From Notolepis coatsorum (lineage: Eukaryota > Chordata > Actinopteri > Aulopiformes > Paralepididae): a DNA stretch of 64,000 nt. The translations under genes and the position numbers were made by a program. The DNA is taken from the NCBI GenBank assembly GCA_963971535.1, contig OZ020589.1, positions 95,352,324 through 95,416,323 of the forward strand, read 5' to 3'. The notes beneath the pieces were generated by a model, which was given only the letters and a program-made list of their open reading frames with translations, did no database searches and was not told the DNA's origin. Positions 11,651-22,959 of the stretch are shown piece after piece (position 1 is the stretch's first letter; each line of letters begins with the position of its first letter).

Positions 11651-13446
11651 ATGATAAAATTTGCCTTAGAAAACCTCTTCACATAAATGATTCAACGCCT
11701 TTCTGCTAAAGAGGAAAATCATTTTGGGATTAATTCAATTCATTGCAAATAAAATCACTTAATTGAAAATAGGAAATGCAAGCCAATTGCATTAGCAGTG
11801 ATTCCTTATGTTAAGAAGGTCACATTCACTACAATCTTATCAGATCTTGTATCTAACTAGATCTTACAGCATTAAGCTTTAAATAAAATTGTAAATGAAT
11901 GGCCAAAGTCTTGAATCAGATAAAATAGCTATTTTTCTTCATAGTCTGTGATGTTAAATTGAAGTTGATCTTACCTGTGTGATGGGTGTGCCTCAGGATA
12001 CTTACCTCGTCACGCCTTCTCTGGCGTTCTTCACGTCTCGGTGTGGCTCGTCATAATTTAGCATGGGGAAAAACATAAAATCTAGGCAGCCAGTTATTTT
12101 TGCATGAAAAACAATCATTCATTTTCTCATCTAACCCTAACTAACCTTATTGTCATGCACTCGTCCTAATAAAACTACCCTACACTGTGGCACTCAACCT
12201 TTGATGACTTGTTGCTCAGCTGATAGAGTTGTGCCCTTTTTGATGTCCTGTCATACAGAACCTGTGAGTCGCTTTTGGATAAAAGTGTCAGCTAAATGAT
12301 CAATGTACGTGTATACCTTGTACATTTAGATAATTGTGCTTCAATTTTGGTGGTTGATATTTTGCAGTCATGGAAATGTATTAGTTGTTAAAAGAATAGT
12401 CATGCATGTTATTGGTTATAAGCAGAGAATAGAAGGAGGAGATTGTAAGTAAAGTTGTTTTCATCATTAATCTTTCATCTCGGGCACTTCTACTTTGTCT
12501 GGTTTTATTCAGAATTCATCTCTGATTCGTGTGCCTCTTGAAAAGAGATGATGAAAACGACTGGTTAGTTATTGTTAGTATGGGAATTAGGTAGATTTTC
12601 ATGACTGCAAATTCATCATTTGTCTCTGATTCATGTTGAATAAGTGGTTCTCTGTTGGTCCACCAAGTCTGTGGTCAGAGTGCAGGCATTTGCATTGCTT
12701 TGTCTCTCTCACGCCATACCCTGTGGGTTTCAAGTGCCCACTCTGAATAGTGTCTGCTATCGTCTCGTTCCTGTAAAAGAAATTTACATGTGGGTGTTTG
12801 GATGCAGATTTGTTTTAAATGGTCAATCGATTGTCTCTCAGCTCCACACCATCTTCGGTTGAGTCTCGTGGTAACAAAGAGAAAATCTGCATCTAAAGCG
12901 ATACTTCCTACTATACTAAGTATAGTGGAGATACTAAGTTGAGTCTCTATAGGTGTGGTCAGACTGGCTATTTGCATTGTCTTTCAACTCCACATCGTCC
13001 TTAGCTGGTTTGAGTGAGTGTTTAAACACTGTTTTGTAATTCAATTTAGAGTTAACTCAGTCTGCCTCTCCTGTAACACAAAAGACATGTTAATTTCCCA
13101 CTCCTCTAAGACCATCTGAGTGGGTTCTCCTTGATTGTCTGTGAGCTTAACAAAAACATCAGCTAGTTCTCATCCATCCCATCCTAGGATGTAATGATAG
13201 TGTTATCATTTATCAATCATATCGCATATGTACACAAGCACCATAAGAATGTGGAACCACACATTTTGAATCATGTTTAAAAATGTCTTACAATGGAAAG
13301 GGCTAGTTATCTTTCATTGGTTCTTTAGATAAACACATTAACTCAAGTGAATATAACCTACTTGTTAACCTAAACATCTTACTTTTAAACATAATCTATG
13401 TTGTTTGTGTCCAAGTTTTCAACATTAAAAGCTTATAAAGTCTAAT
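11651..13446. other. Level-3 interior, no gene recognised
   Basis: AT-rich sequence without recognisable frames, apart from the LINE tail fragment listed at 12126-12306. Confidence 0.4.
12126..12306 (+). mobile_element. LINE 3'-tail fragment
   Basis: Closely matches the tail at 31299-31403 plus 32221-32290: CTAACTAACCTTA, TGTCATGCAC, GCTCAGCTGATAGAGTTGT and the terminal TTTGGATAAAAGTGTCAGCT. This terminus is typical of fish L2/Rex-type LINEs and the SINEs that share their tails. Confidence 0.7.
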
Positions 13447-13451
13447 CTAAC

Positions 13452-14000
13452 TGTTACAAAGGATCAGATTAAACCGAATATATATATTTATTTATTGATA
13501 TATATTGCATAGTATTTGTATATCGTTTGATATCCCTTGTATATTCCTTGTACATATACACGGAATATCCCTTTAGCCTAGTACAGACCATAATATTTCA
13601 TTCTCCTATTGGACAGCGGTCCACAGGCGCCAGGGCCATGCCTCCAGAGTCAGGTTCAAGGCCACCGTCAAGACATGTCTGTACATGCCCGGCCTTGCCC
13701 AGGAATACGAGACAGAAATGAGGTTGGCACTAGATTGTTCGCCGTGCATATAAATATGGCGCAGGTGAATACAGAAGTAGAGTTACCCAATAAGTTGAAG
13801 CCTCACCCACGATACAACGTGCAGTGAAGTATGGCCTGTTTGGCCCCAAATAGAGCATTGAGACCGCGTGCAAATTAATAACTGAATTGTCAGAGTTTGG
13901 CGCTATACCGTCGAGTGCGACATATTTCTATTAAGTCAGTAATAGTCTATTTGTGTATAGTGTATCGTGCGGCTAAAGTTCTACAGTGACCAGCATCACC
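13452..14000 (+). repeat. Truncated 5' LTR of BEL copy 1
   Basis: Matches 19764-20312 with four single-base differences. It contains a TATA-like TATAAATA at 13749-13756, so the promoter part of the LTR may be present although the downstream LTR is missing. Confidence 0.85.
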
Positions 14001-14034
14001 AAGGCGTTCTCTTTCCATGGAAAGAGAACGCCTT
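14001..14034. repeat. Perfect 34-bp palindrome at deletion junction
   Basis: Every base from 14001 to 14017 pairs with 14034 to 14018. The right half is ordinary gag sequence (GGAAAGAGAACGCC); the left half is an inverted copy of it joined to LTR sequence. The centre CCATGG supplies the ATG that opens the truncated gag frame. The structure looks like a snap-back or template-switch product. Confidence 0.9.
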
Positions 14035-15048
14035 CAAGCGCAGCAACGGAGCGACGAAGATCGCATACGTCTAGAGATTAGACGCCTTCAGACGGAAGAG
14101 AATATGGTAAGGGACTGGGCCGAAGCCCAGCGCGCCGCCGCCAAAGCCCAGCGCGCCGCTGCCGGTGCCCAAAGAGAAGCAGAGCGCGACCTCGCTCTCA
14201 CCAAGCGCGAAGCCGAGCGCGACCGATTACAAGCGCAGATAATGGAGCAGCTGATCACCAGGGCAACACCCCCTCCCTCCGCACGGGGTTCCAGGGCCTC
14301 GTCAAGACAAGGGTCAAGGGCACCCTCCCCTACCCGATCAAGCGACCCTGAGCCCGACCACCAGAGAGAGCCTATACCCCCCTCCGAACCCCTTCCCCGA
14401 CCGGTCCAAGTGAGACCCAGCTACAAGGAAGAAACGGTCTACACCGCGGAGAGGCTAAATAGACGACTACAGGATCTAGAGGACCTGCCAGAGGAAGAAG
14501 AAGAGGGAGAGGAGGAGAGTCAAGCCCGACAGCAGCACAGTACTCCACAGGACCAGGAGGTCCAGTACAGCCCAGGCTCTACCCCCGCGGCTCTGCGCTA
14601 CAGACCCCCGACTCAATTCACGGGTGAGCTTGACGCACGACCAGCCCCGAGGAACAGCACCTGGATACGCGGGCCATGGTACCCAGCAGGTACCAGCCCA
14701 CCAAGAGGCGTAAGAGGAGACTCGCCTAGGAGGCCTCTCTTCCAACTCTCACCGATGTGCCAGCCATCCATGGCATCATACATTGGCACACCGACGTTTC
14801 CGGACTTCACCCACGAGAACAGAGCACAGTACACGGAGCTACGAATGTGCTTAGAGACAATGATGTCCGATGTAGCTGATGAACCGTACAAGTATGCTAT
14901 CCTACTGAAGCACCTCAAGGTGCCCCGAGCGCACAATATAGCGCTGGCCTGCCACCTCTACTACCCCATACACAGCGGCTCTAGCAGCACTCGACCAAAG
15001 ATATGGACGCATATGGGACTACGTAATACAAGAGATAAGGCATATTGA
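14017..15048 (+). pseudogene. BEL/Pao gag, N-terminally truncated and frameshifted
   Basis: A gag fragment starting at an ATG made by the junction palindrome. It has a charged Ala/Gln/Arg-rich coiled-coil segment (AQRAAAKAQRAAAGAQREAE), a Pro/Ser-rich linker, an acidic stretch (DLPEEEEEGEEE), and the capsid-like segment beginning TFPDFTHENRAQYTELRMCL. Compared with copy 2, which reads through, a net loss of two bases near 14949-14955 shifts the frame after HNIALA; the native frame resumes in the pol frame at 15119. Copy 2 has about 190 further residues at the N-terminus. Confidence 0.8.
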
Positions 15049-15118
15049 CCGCCTACCCCCAGCCACAGACAATCGCTCACTAGATGACCTGTCTATCAAG
15101 GTACAATCCCTGGTAGGG

Positions 15119-18100
15119 ATGCTGGGGGCGCAAAGAGAAAAGGGTATGCACGAACTGTACGCGAACTCTAATGTCGAGAGGATTTTAGAGAAGCTTCCGC
15201 CCGCCCGACAAGAGCGCTTCAGGCGGCAAAGAGACCACCGTGATCCTAACGGTCCCGAGCCATCCCTCCTAGACCTAGCCGACTTCCTGGCGAGAGAAGT
15301 CAACAGCCTACGGTTGGATACGTTCATGCGGAGCACACCAAGCTCCAGAGAGGGACCTAGGAGAGCAAACGATGGCCGCAGATTGGTGACCATCATGCAC
15401 CAATCAGAATCAGTACCGAGCAGCAAGAACCACAGTACCCCCTCGATGAAAGAGAAGTGGAAGATGGTGTGCCCGTACTGCGAAAAGGAACACTGGTTGT
15501 CACAATGTGACACGTTCAAGAAGATGACCGCCGACGAGGTGAGTCAATGGATAAAGTCCAACCGACGCTGTTACCGATGTGCGCGCAGTCACATGGCAGC
15601 CGATTGCCGCTTAAAGAAGAGGTGTAATCGGTGTGACGGAGCCCACCTAGATGTCCTACACGACAGTAACAGAAGAAAGCCTGCACCCTCAAGCAGCACA
15701 AAGGCAAGTGTTATGTACATTGACCCCGCCAGCAGCGGGGGCGCCCGGGTGCTCTTAAAGGTGGTCCGCGTAACACTGAGTTACCAAGATAAGGTCATGG
15801 ACACTTACGCCGTCCTTGACGACGGGTCAGAGAAGACCCTTCTCCTCGCGTCCGCTGCGGCCCAGCTGGGGCTGCGGGGGAGCGAAAACCAGATGACGAT
15901 TCGGACAATAAGAAGAGATCTAAAGACGATAAAGGGCGAGAATGTCTCCTTCACTATCGCAGCAAGCGGGCAGCCAGAGAGACGGTATAGGATTACTAAT
16001 GCTTTCACCAGCCAAGAAATAGGCCTGTCGCAGTACACCTACCCCATCGCCAAGCTGATGGATAAATATGTGCACCTGCGTCAACTACCTATACCGCTCA
16101 TAGACGGTGCCACCCCGACCCTGCTGATAGGCTCCGACCATGCAGACCTCATCGTCCCGATTGACCGGGTCCACACAGGGCCCAGAGGCTGTCCTGCAGC
16201 AGTCGAGACCCGCCTAGGATGGACATTACAAGGCCCCCTCGCTAAGTCTCTTAACCGAACAGCAGCCACTAACTGCCTCCACTCCAGAGTGACAGAAGAA
16301 GACACCACCCTCCTACAGCATGTCGAGAGGCTATGGACACTAGAGACAATGCCCTTTAAGAACGAAAAGAAAGACATTCGTTCCAAGGAAGACATCTACG
16401 CTATAGCCCTCCTCGAGCAGGGGACAAAGAGAGTCAAAGTCAACGGAGTGATGAGATACGCAACTCCACTCCTGAGGCGAGAGGGTATGCCTACCTTCCA
16501 CGCCCCAAAAGAAGCGACGGAGCGGTATCTATTGAACACAGAGCGGCGCCTAGCCAGAGACCCCGCTCAAGAGACTGTGTACCGCGCTGAGATTAACAAG
16601 CTAATCACAGCGGGACACATAAAGAAAATTGACATTAAAGAGGCCGATCAGACGACCGAATCATGGTACGTGCCGCACCACAAAGTCCACCACAACGGCA
16701 AGGATCGTATTGTGTTCAACTGCAGCTACCAGATCGGATCACAAAATCTGAATAAAGAGCTCTTGCCCGGCCCAACACTCGGCCCCTCTCTACTAGGCGT
16801 GTTACTACGTTTCCGCCAAGACAAGGTGGCCATCAGCGGCGACATCAAAGGGATGTTCCTGCAGGTGAGACTAGTGGAGGAGGACAAGCCCCTGCTGCGG
16901 TTCCTATGGAGAGAGAGGATCGGGGATGAGCAACCAGCCATCTATCAATGGGAAGTCCTCCCTTTCGGAACCACATGCAGCCCATGCTGTGCTACGTTTG
17001 CACTGCAAAAGCACGTCGCAGAGGACCCAGCAGCTGATGAAGAGGTCCGACAAAGTGTAGGAAATAGTTTCTACGTGGACAACTGTCTGCAAAGCGTCTC
17101 GACGCCAGAAGAAGCCGAGGCCCTTCTACTCAAGCTCCGCGCCTCCCTGATCAAAGGCGGCTTTGATCTCAGGCAGTGGGCCAGCAGCGACCCGCAAGTA
17201 TTGCGCAGCCTCTCCCCCGAGGACAAGGCAGCAAGCAGCGAGACCTGGATGGCGACCATCCCAGGAGAAGCCCAAGAAATGACATTAGGACTAGTCTGGC
17301 GCTTCAAAACAGACTCGCTCCATTATAAACACACACCCCTGACCAAGGAGCAGGGAAGGTCGACTGCACTACCGACCACCAGACGGAGTGTATACAGAAC
17401 ACTCGCCAGACAATATGACCCGTTGGGATGTATTCTACCTTACACCACCAGGGCAAAGATGATTGTAAGAGCGTTATGGGACAAGGACCAGGGCTGGGAC
17501 GACCCCATACCCGAACACCTTGCATCCACATGGAGAGAGTGGGAGACGGAACTCAGCCCACTCCCAGGTGTCAACATACGCCGCAGCTACTTCCCACCCA
17601 CAGTGAGGCCGGAGACGTGCCAGATGGACCTGCACGTCTTCAGCGACGCCTCCGAAGTAGCCTACGGTTCGGTGGCCTACTTGCGTGCCCGAGAGGAGGG
17701 AGGAGAAATACATACTGCTTTCATCCTGGCTCGCTCAAGAATAGCCCCACGAAAGCAACAATCTATCCCGCGTCTAGAGCTCTGCGCAGCCCTAGCAGGA
17801 GCGCAACTCGCCACGTTAATCCAACGTGAACTCACCATTCCGGTGCAAAGAACAATCTTGTGGTCAGACTCCACGACAGTACTCACATGGATCCGGTCTG
17901 ATTCGTGCAGATACAAGGTCTTCGTGGGAGTCAGAGTCACAGAGATTCAAGATTTAACAGAAGTAGCAAGCTGGAGGTATGTGGACACAAAACACAACCC
18001 AGCTGACGTCATCACCCGGGGAATGTCCCTGGATGACCTCACCCGTCACAACCTATACAGTGACGGGCCAGAGTTCCTCAAGCTCCCGGAAGAAGAGTGG

Positions 18101-19669
18101 CCTACACCCACCCCACGGGAAGCGAGTAAAGAGGAGGCCGAAAACAAGAAATCTATGTTCTGTGGATTGAACACACTCGTCTCCACACACCCCGACATAG
18201 ACGATTGCCTCACCCTAGAGAGTGCGCAGCTAAAGACATTCCTGTGGCACCACCCAGAGGTTCAGCTCACTACTGACATTACAGCAGCTGACTACGAAGA
18301 AGCAGAACTTCTTCTACTACAACGAGCCCAGAGAGACTCGTTCCCCGATGAGCTAGACTGTCTACAGGGAGCAAAGCCCGTCCCATCAGACAGCAGACTG
18401 CTCCACCTAGCCCCCAAGAGCGACGCCCATGGTCTCATCAGAGTGGGTGGTCGTCTGCGGAGAGCTCCAGACTTACCGGATGACGTCAAGTACCCGATAG
18501 TCTTAAACAGCCGACACAAGGTCACAGAGCTGATCATAAAGAAATACGACGAGGATGTGCATCACGCCGGGGCAGAGAGAGTCTTCGCGGAGATCAGACG
18601 TCGTTATTGGATACTGCAAGGGAGAGAAGCAGTGCGGCGCTTCCAGCGAACCTGTCTAGACTGTCGTAAGTGGCGAGCGCAGCCCAGTATACCCCGGATG
18701 GCTGACCTACCTCCCTGTCGCCTCCGACTCGGCGACAAGCCTTTTCACTCCACCGGTATGGACTGTTTCGGCCCGCTGTATATAAAGAAAGGAAGAGGAA
18801 CCGAGAAGCGGTGGGGTATTGTATTCAAATGCATGACCACCCGAGCGATGCATATAGAACTCCTTCCAACCATGAGCACAGACTCATTCCTTATGGCCTT
18901 CCGAAGATTCACATCGCGGAAAGGCAAACCGTCTATATTATTGTCTGATCACGGGACAAACTTCAAAGGCGGAGAAAGAGAGCTGAGAGAGAGCTTCCAA
19001 GCTATGGGCCCAGAACTTAAGACCCACCTCGCTCCATCCCAGATTGACTTCCAGTTTAATCCCCCGAACGCACCTCACTTCGGTGGAACTTGGGAACGAG
19101 AAGTACGTTCAATAAAGACAGCCCTGTACGCCGTGCTTGGGGCCCAGACCGTGGCGGAAGAAGTCCTAATGACAGTCCTCACGGAGATCGAGGGAGTATT
19201 GAACTCAAAGCCCCTCGGTTACGTCTCAAGTGATGTAGCAGATGTCGACCCAGTCACCCCCAACACACTCTTGATGGGGCGGCTGGACCCCGCGCTACCA
19301 CAGACAATGTACAGGCCTGAAGAAGCGAACGGCCGAAGAATGTGGAGGTACAGTCAAGTATTGGCTGACAAGTTTTGGAACAGCTTCCTACTCCACTATC
19401 TACCGTCTCTACAGACCCGCCAGAAATGGGTGAAAGAGAGAGACAATTTGACAGAAGGAACAGTCGTCATGATTATCGACCAGTCACTACCCCGAGCTAT
19501 GTGGCCGGCTGGCCGCGTAAGCAAAGTGATCACCGGTGCCGACGGAAAGGTCCGAGCAGCCGAAGTGCTCGTCCAAGGACGGATCTACACCCGACCCGTG
19601 GCGAGGCTAATAGAACTGCCAAGGCTCCCCGATACTATCGATGACGACCATGACCCCATGACTTTGTGA
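15119..19669 (+). CDS. pol: BEL/Pao gag C-terminus and pol polyprotein
   Basis: 1516 codons without a stop. In order: gag nucleocapsid zinc motifs (CPYCEKEHWLSQC; CYRCARSHMAADC), aspartic protease (VLDDGSEKTLL, about residue 235), RT (VLPFGTTCSPCCATFAL, then FYVDNCL), RNase H (VFSDAS, IPRLELCAAL, LWSDSTTVLTW, HNPADVITRG), integrase zinc domain (HHAG..CLDCRKW), integrase core (GMDCFGP, SDHGTNF, WEREV giving D, D and E), and a C-terminal PAGRVSKVI/RPVARLIEL domain. RT has YVDN where many RTs have YVDD; I believe this occurs elsewhere in fish BEL elements, so it need not be inactivating. The true polyprotein begins upstream in gag. Stop TGA at 19667-19669. Confidence 0.9.
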   Translation: MLGAQREKGMHELYANSNVERILEKLPPARQERFRRQRDHRDPNGPEPSLLDLADFLAREVNSLRLDTFMRSTPSSREGPRRANDGRRLVTIMHQSESVPSSKNHSTPSMKEKWKMVCPYCEKEHWLSQCDTFKKMTADEVSQWIKSNRRCYRCARSHMAADCRLKKRCNRCDGAHLDVLHDSNRRKPAPSSSTKASVMYIDPASSGGARVLLKVVRVTLSYQDKVMDTYAVLDDGSEKTLLLASAAAQLGLRGSENQMTIRTIRRDLKTIKGENVSFTIAASGQPERRYRITNAFTSQEIGLSQYTYPIAKLMDKYVHLRQLPIPLIDGATPTLLIGSDHADLIVPIDRVHTGPRGCPAAVETRLGWTLQGPLAKSLNRTAATNCLHSRVTEEDTTLLQHVERLWTLETMPFKNEKKDIRSKEDIYAIALLEQGTKRVKVNGVMRYATPLLRREGMPTFHAPKEATERYLLNTERRLARDPAQETVYRAEINKLITAGHIKKIDIKEADQTTESWYVPHHKVHHNGKDRIVFNCSYQIGSQNLNKELLPGPTLGPSLLGVLLRFRQDKVAISGDIKGMFLQVRLVEEDKPLLRFLWRERIGDEQPAIYQWEVLPFGTTCSPCCATFALQKHVAEDPAADEEVRQSVGNSFYVDNCLQSVSTPEEAEALLLKLRASLIKGGFDLRQWASSDPQVLRSLSPEDKAASSETWMATIPGEAQEMTLGLVWRFKTDSLHYKHTPLTKEQGRSTALPTTRRSVYRTLARQYDPLGCILPYTTRAKMIVRALWDKDQGWDDPIPEHLASTWREWETELSPLPGVNIRRSYFPPTVRPETCQMDLHVFSDASEVAYGSVAYLRAREEGGEIHTAFILARSRIAPRKQQSIPRLELCAALAGAQLATLIQRELTIPVQRTILWSDSTTVLTWIRSDSCRYKVFVGVRVTEIQDLTEVASWRYVDTKHNPADVITRGMSLDDLTRHNLYSDGPEFLKLPEEEWPTPTPREASKEEAENKKSMFCGLNTLVSTHPDIDDCLTLESAQLKTFLWHHPEVQLTTDITAADYEEAELLLLQRAQRDSFPDELDCLQGAKPVPSDSRLLHLAPKSDAHGLIRVGGRLRRAPDLPDDVKYPIVLNSRHKVTELIIKKYDEDVHHAGAERVFAEIRRRYWILQGREAVRRFQRTCLDCRKWRAQPSIPRMADLPPCRLRLGDKPFHSTGMDCFGPLYIKKGRGTEKRWGIVFKCMTTRAMHIELLPTMSTDSFLMAFRRFTSRKGKPSILLSDHGTNFKGGERELRESFQAMGPELKTHLAPSQIDFQFNPPNAPHFGGTWEREVRSIKTALYAVLGAQTVAEEVLMTVLTEIEGVLNSKPLGYVSSDVADVDPVTPNTLLMGRLDPALPQTMYRPEEANGRRMWRYSQVLADKFWNSFLLHYLPSLQTRQKWVKERDNLTEGTVVMIIDQSLPRAMWPAGRVSKVITGADGKVRAAEVLVQGRIYTRPVARLIELPRLPDTIDDDHDPMTL

Positions 19670-19744
19670 ACTGCCCGACCCCTCACAACAGACATTGAGT
19701 AGTGGACAGTGCGGTTAATCTGTCTCTGCTTAGCTAATTAGGTG

Positions 19745-19763
19745 GGACTAATTAGGAGGCGGC
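19745..19763 (+). promoter_or_regulatory. Polypurine tract region of BEL copy 1
   Basis: AATTAGGAGGCGGC lies directly before the 3' LTR. The same sequence adjoins the LTR of copy 2 (47751 onward, inverse), so it is the conserved priming region. Confidence 0.6.
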
Positions 19764-21098
19764 TGTTACAAAGGATCAGATTAAACCGAATATATATATT
19801 TATTGATTGATATATATTGCATAGTATTTGTATATCGTTTGATATCCCTTGTATATTCCTTGTACATATACACGGAATATCCCTTTAGCCTAGTACAGAC
19901 CATAATATTTCATTCTCCTATTGGACAGCGGTCCACAGGCGCCAGGGCCATGCCTCCAGAGTCAGGTTCAAGGCCACCGTCAAGACATGTCTGTACATGC
20001 CCGGCCTTGCCCAGGAATACGAGACAGAAATGAGGTTGGCACTAGATTGTTCGCTGTGCATATAAATATGGCGCAGGTGAATACAGAAGTAGAGTTACCC
20101 AATAAGTTGAAGCCTCACCCACGATACAACGTGCGGTGAAGTATGGCCTGTTTGGCCCCAAATAGAGCATTGAGACCGCGTGCGAATTAATAACTGAATT
20201 GTCAGAGTTTGGCGCTATACCGTCGAGTGCGACATATTTCTATTAAGTCAGTAATAGTCTATTTGTGTATAGTGTATCGTGCGGCTAAAGTTCTACAGTG
20301 ACCAGCATCACCAACGCTTCCTCGTATCAGCTAGAGTGCTTATCCAGGCTGGGCTGCTTTCATGGCGCTTTCACCCGAGGAGACCTAGACGAGAACCGTG
20401 TGGACATGTACACTGGATTAATCTACCCGACGACTACATAGCCCTTTGCGGCTGGATTATATTTGTTTTGGTCCTGTGATTTATGGAGCGGAGAATCGCA
20501 GACGCCTACACGTGTGGGATTTACCCTGTGAGGAGCCACGTCAAGTCTGCGCCTCAGAGAGCCTGAGGCCGGCTAGCTTTCTTCACTGTGGAGCTACAGT
20601 CTACGGAGAACAGCTGTATTCGTCTGTGGATCAAGAGACTATTGCACCGTCTCCTGTACTTGGAGTCTCCTTAGTCATCGTTGACCAGACTCTCTACTAC
20701 CGACAGATCCTCTACCCCCTGCTGGCTTACAATCGGGGGGACCCTTCCAGTATCTCCCGCTATATATTACTAGTGTACCATAGATATAATTCCCTAAGAT
20801 TCAGGTTGTATAATTACCTCCTGCATAACCAGAGAATGGACATTCATTATTGATTTGCCTACGCACATTCCTTTGCCTTATAAGCGCATCCAAAGTAAAA
20901 TAGAGAAGTATATTATGTACCTTTTGCTGCAATAAATACTTAATTACCACTTTGTGTGGAACCGATTCATTGTGGGAAGTGTTCATCATATTTATATATC
21001 ATGTACTGTATGGCCAGTAATTAAAGTACATAAAGCGGTAGTGGTTTAATGATACCATACTTATCAATACAGTCAGGGAATTGTACCCCTCAGTTACA
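19764..21098 (+). repeat. 3' LTR of BEL copy 1
   Basis: 1335-bp LTR, TGTTACAAAGG to CAGTTACA, with TATAAATA near 20061 and the poly(A) signal AATAAA at 20931-20936. Confidence 0.9.
20061..20068 (+). promoter_or_regulatory. TATA box in BEL LTR
   Basis: TATAAATA in the context GCATATAAATATGGCGC. The same motif is in the 5' LTR at 13749-13756 and in both LTRs of copy 2. Confidence 0.6.
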
Positions 21099-21103
21099 CT
21101 AAC

Positions 21104-22940
21104 GCTGTTTATGTGGACTACAATTCCTGTACTGCCATATACCGGAAACCGGAAGTGTTTGTTTAGCTCCCCGTATTGGTCAGTATGACCGGTACGCCCA
21201 CAGATATAATTCTGAAACAGACATTGTAATTAGCTTTATGTGACTTATAACATGTACAGTAAAGAAAACCAATCACTCAAGCGATATGGGATAGCTATAA
21301 TTCACTGCGAATGAGAAGATAGTTATGTCATGCAGTTACATTAGGATTTCATACTTACCGGAAAAAGCTGGCGTGTTCACGTTGGATCCTCACAGTTCAG
21401 TTCAGTTATTGAATAACCATATTAACTTACCCCCTTTTGTGCCCATGTGTATCTTTAATCGAATAGTGGTTCCTGAGGCTGTAGTACGTTACGTGTCGTC
21501 AATGCAATGTTCGGCTCGTTTCTCCGGTGGTCTGGGATAATGCAACTCTGGAAACACTCTTCTGCATCTCGCCACCGCAACTCAACACTTTCCAATAGCA
21601 GCGCGCACATACATATACAAATAAAACATATACTACACGTGGATTTCATATACCCTCGCCCTCGGGCATATTAAACTTTACGTTCGCCTATGGATAGGCT
21701 CATAACAAAACCATAATTACACGGCGCGCATAGCGTGACGTCATCGCTCCAAGCGACGTTCGTGCGTTCCCATTTGCCTCGGAAATAACGCTTTGCAATC
21801 CTGCAGTACTAGTTCCGCGAGCTCTCAATAGCCTGGAATTTACCTAAAACCAGCGTTTTGTAACCGAATGAACGTCACTTGTGCATAGTGAAACGTAAAC
21901 AAATAGAAACGATAAAACTATAATTTCCAACCGGACGTTGCATGTCACGCGAGTTGTACCCCAATGTTATTCCCATAATGTTAACTCGTCTCTCAATGCT
22001 CGGCGCGATATCAGTCGGCATACTGTGCACATACAAACGAGACTTTAAACAGACAAACAAACATTAATACATATAAGTTAACGTGTGTGTATATCTGACT
22101 GTATTGGATCGCTGTTCGTTTAGTCGACCAGCATCTGCTGCGACAAGGCATTTATCCCTTGATATAATTATACATCGTTATTAAAGTCATAACGACCGAA
22201 CCTGACTTCGAAATTTACCAGCGATATATTAGATTATATATACCTTTTAATCATACTCTCGGTCCCTTCAACCCGCGACTAATGTCCCGTTAAATGTACA
22301 TTCACGTACTGCCGAGGCATCGCCGGTCATCTTCCCGCTATCTGTATAATCAATTGGTTAATTCAATCCGAATACATCGTTTTCAGGAATGGAAGAGGTT
22401 GTGAGCTTAGTTTGAGGTTGAAACTATGAATATTATGACGCTACTCTGGTAATTAATAGGTTCCAACAGAGTAGCGTTTTCCAAGGATATCACATCATAA
22501 TAAGCTCACGTATCTTCTTTTGTTGCCTATATTTTAGTCTGCATCAGCTTAGACTTGGGTTAGCAATCCAACAACCTGTATTGTGTGCCTTAGCTTTTGG
22601 TCGGCTCCAACTCGACCAGGAATAGCACTTCAACCTTTGTGCCTAAACTTTCGGGAATAGCACATATAACCCATCCTCTCAGAACCGCCTGATAAGGACC
22701 CAGGTGCATGCGCGCCCTGGTAACGATTCTCAATACAGATCAGATATATTAATGCACATTATTCTTACTCAGCCATGATCTCAATATTTGACAACATTCT
22801 GTAATGTTCACCTGGCACAGAGAAAAGCGGGAAGGTTTTAATTCCTTGCCATACATTTTTGGTCGACCAGTCTATTATACTCACTTTTCTCTGTATAGCT
22901 GAAATGATACAGCACGCCGGTAGGACGCAAGAGTCCGTCA
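21104..22940 (-). other. Level-3 LTR element interior, 5' part
   Basis: About 1.8 kb between the BEL insertion and the primer-binding site. No frame longer than about 70 codons and no gag motif. A small stem-loop is visible at 22438-22480 (ACGCTACTCTG paired with CAGAGTAGCGT). Confidence 0.45.
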
Positions 22941-22957
22941 CAAGTTCGTAGACGCCA
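22941..22957 (-). promoter_or_regulatory. Primer-binding site of level-3 element
   Basis: On the minus strand TGGCGTCTACGAACTTG starts two bases after the 5' LTR. Position and TGG start fit a tRNA primer site. I cannot name the tRNA. Confidence 0.55.
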
Positions 22958-22959
22958 AT

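Larger units (their letters stand above)
13452..21098 (+). mobile_element. BEL/Pao LTR retrotransposon copy 1 (level 4 of nest)
   Basis: Flanked by the 5-bp duplication CTAAC (13447-13451 and 21099-21103). It has a 3' LTR of 1335 bp and a truncated 5' LTR of 549 bp that shows only four differences from the matching part of the 3' LTR, so insertion is recent. A deletion removed the rest of the 5' LTR, the primer-binding site and the first ~190 gag codons; its junction is a perfect palindrome. gag has a frameshift, while pol is open for 1516 codons. A second copy of the family lies at 46528-52742. Confidence 0.9.
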
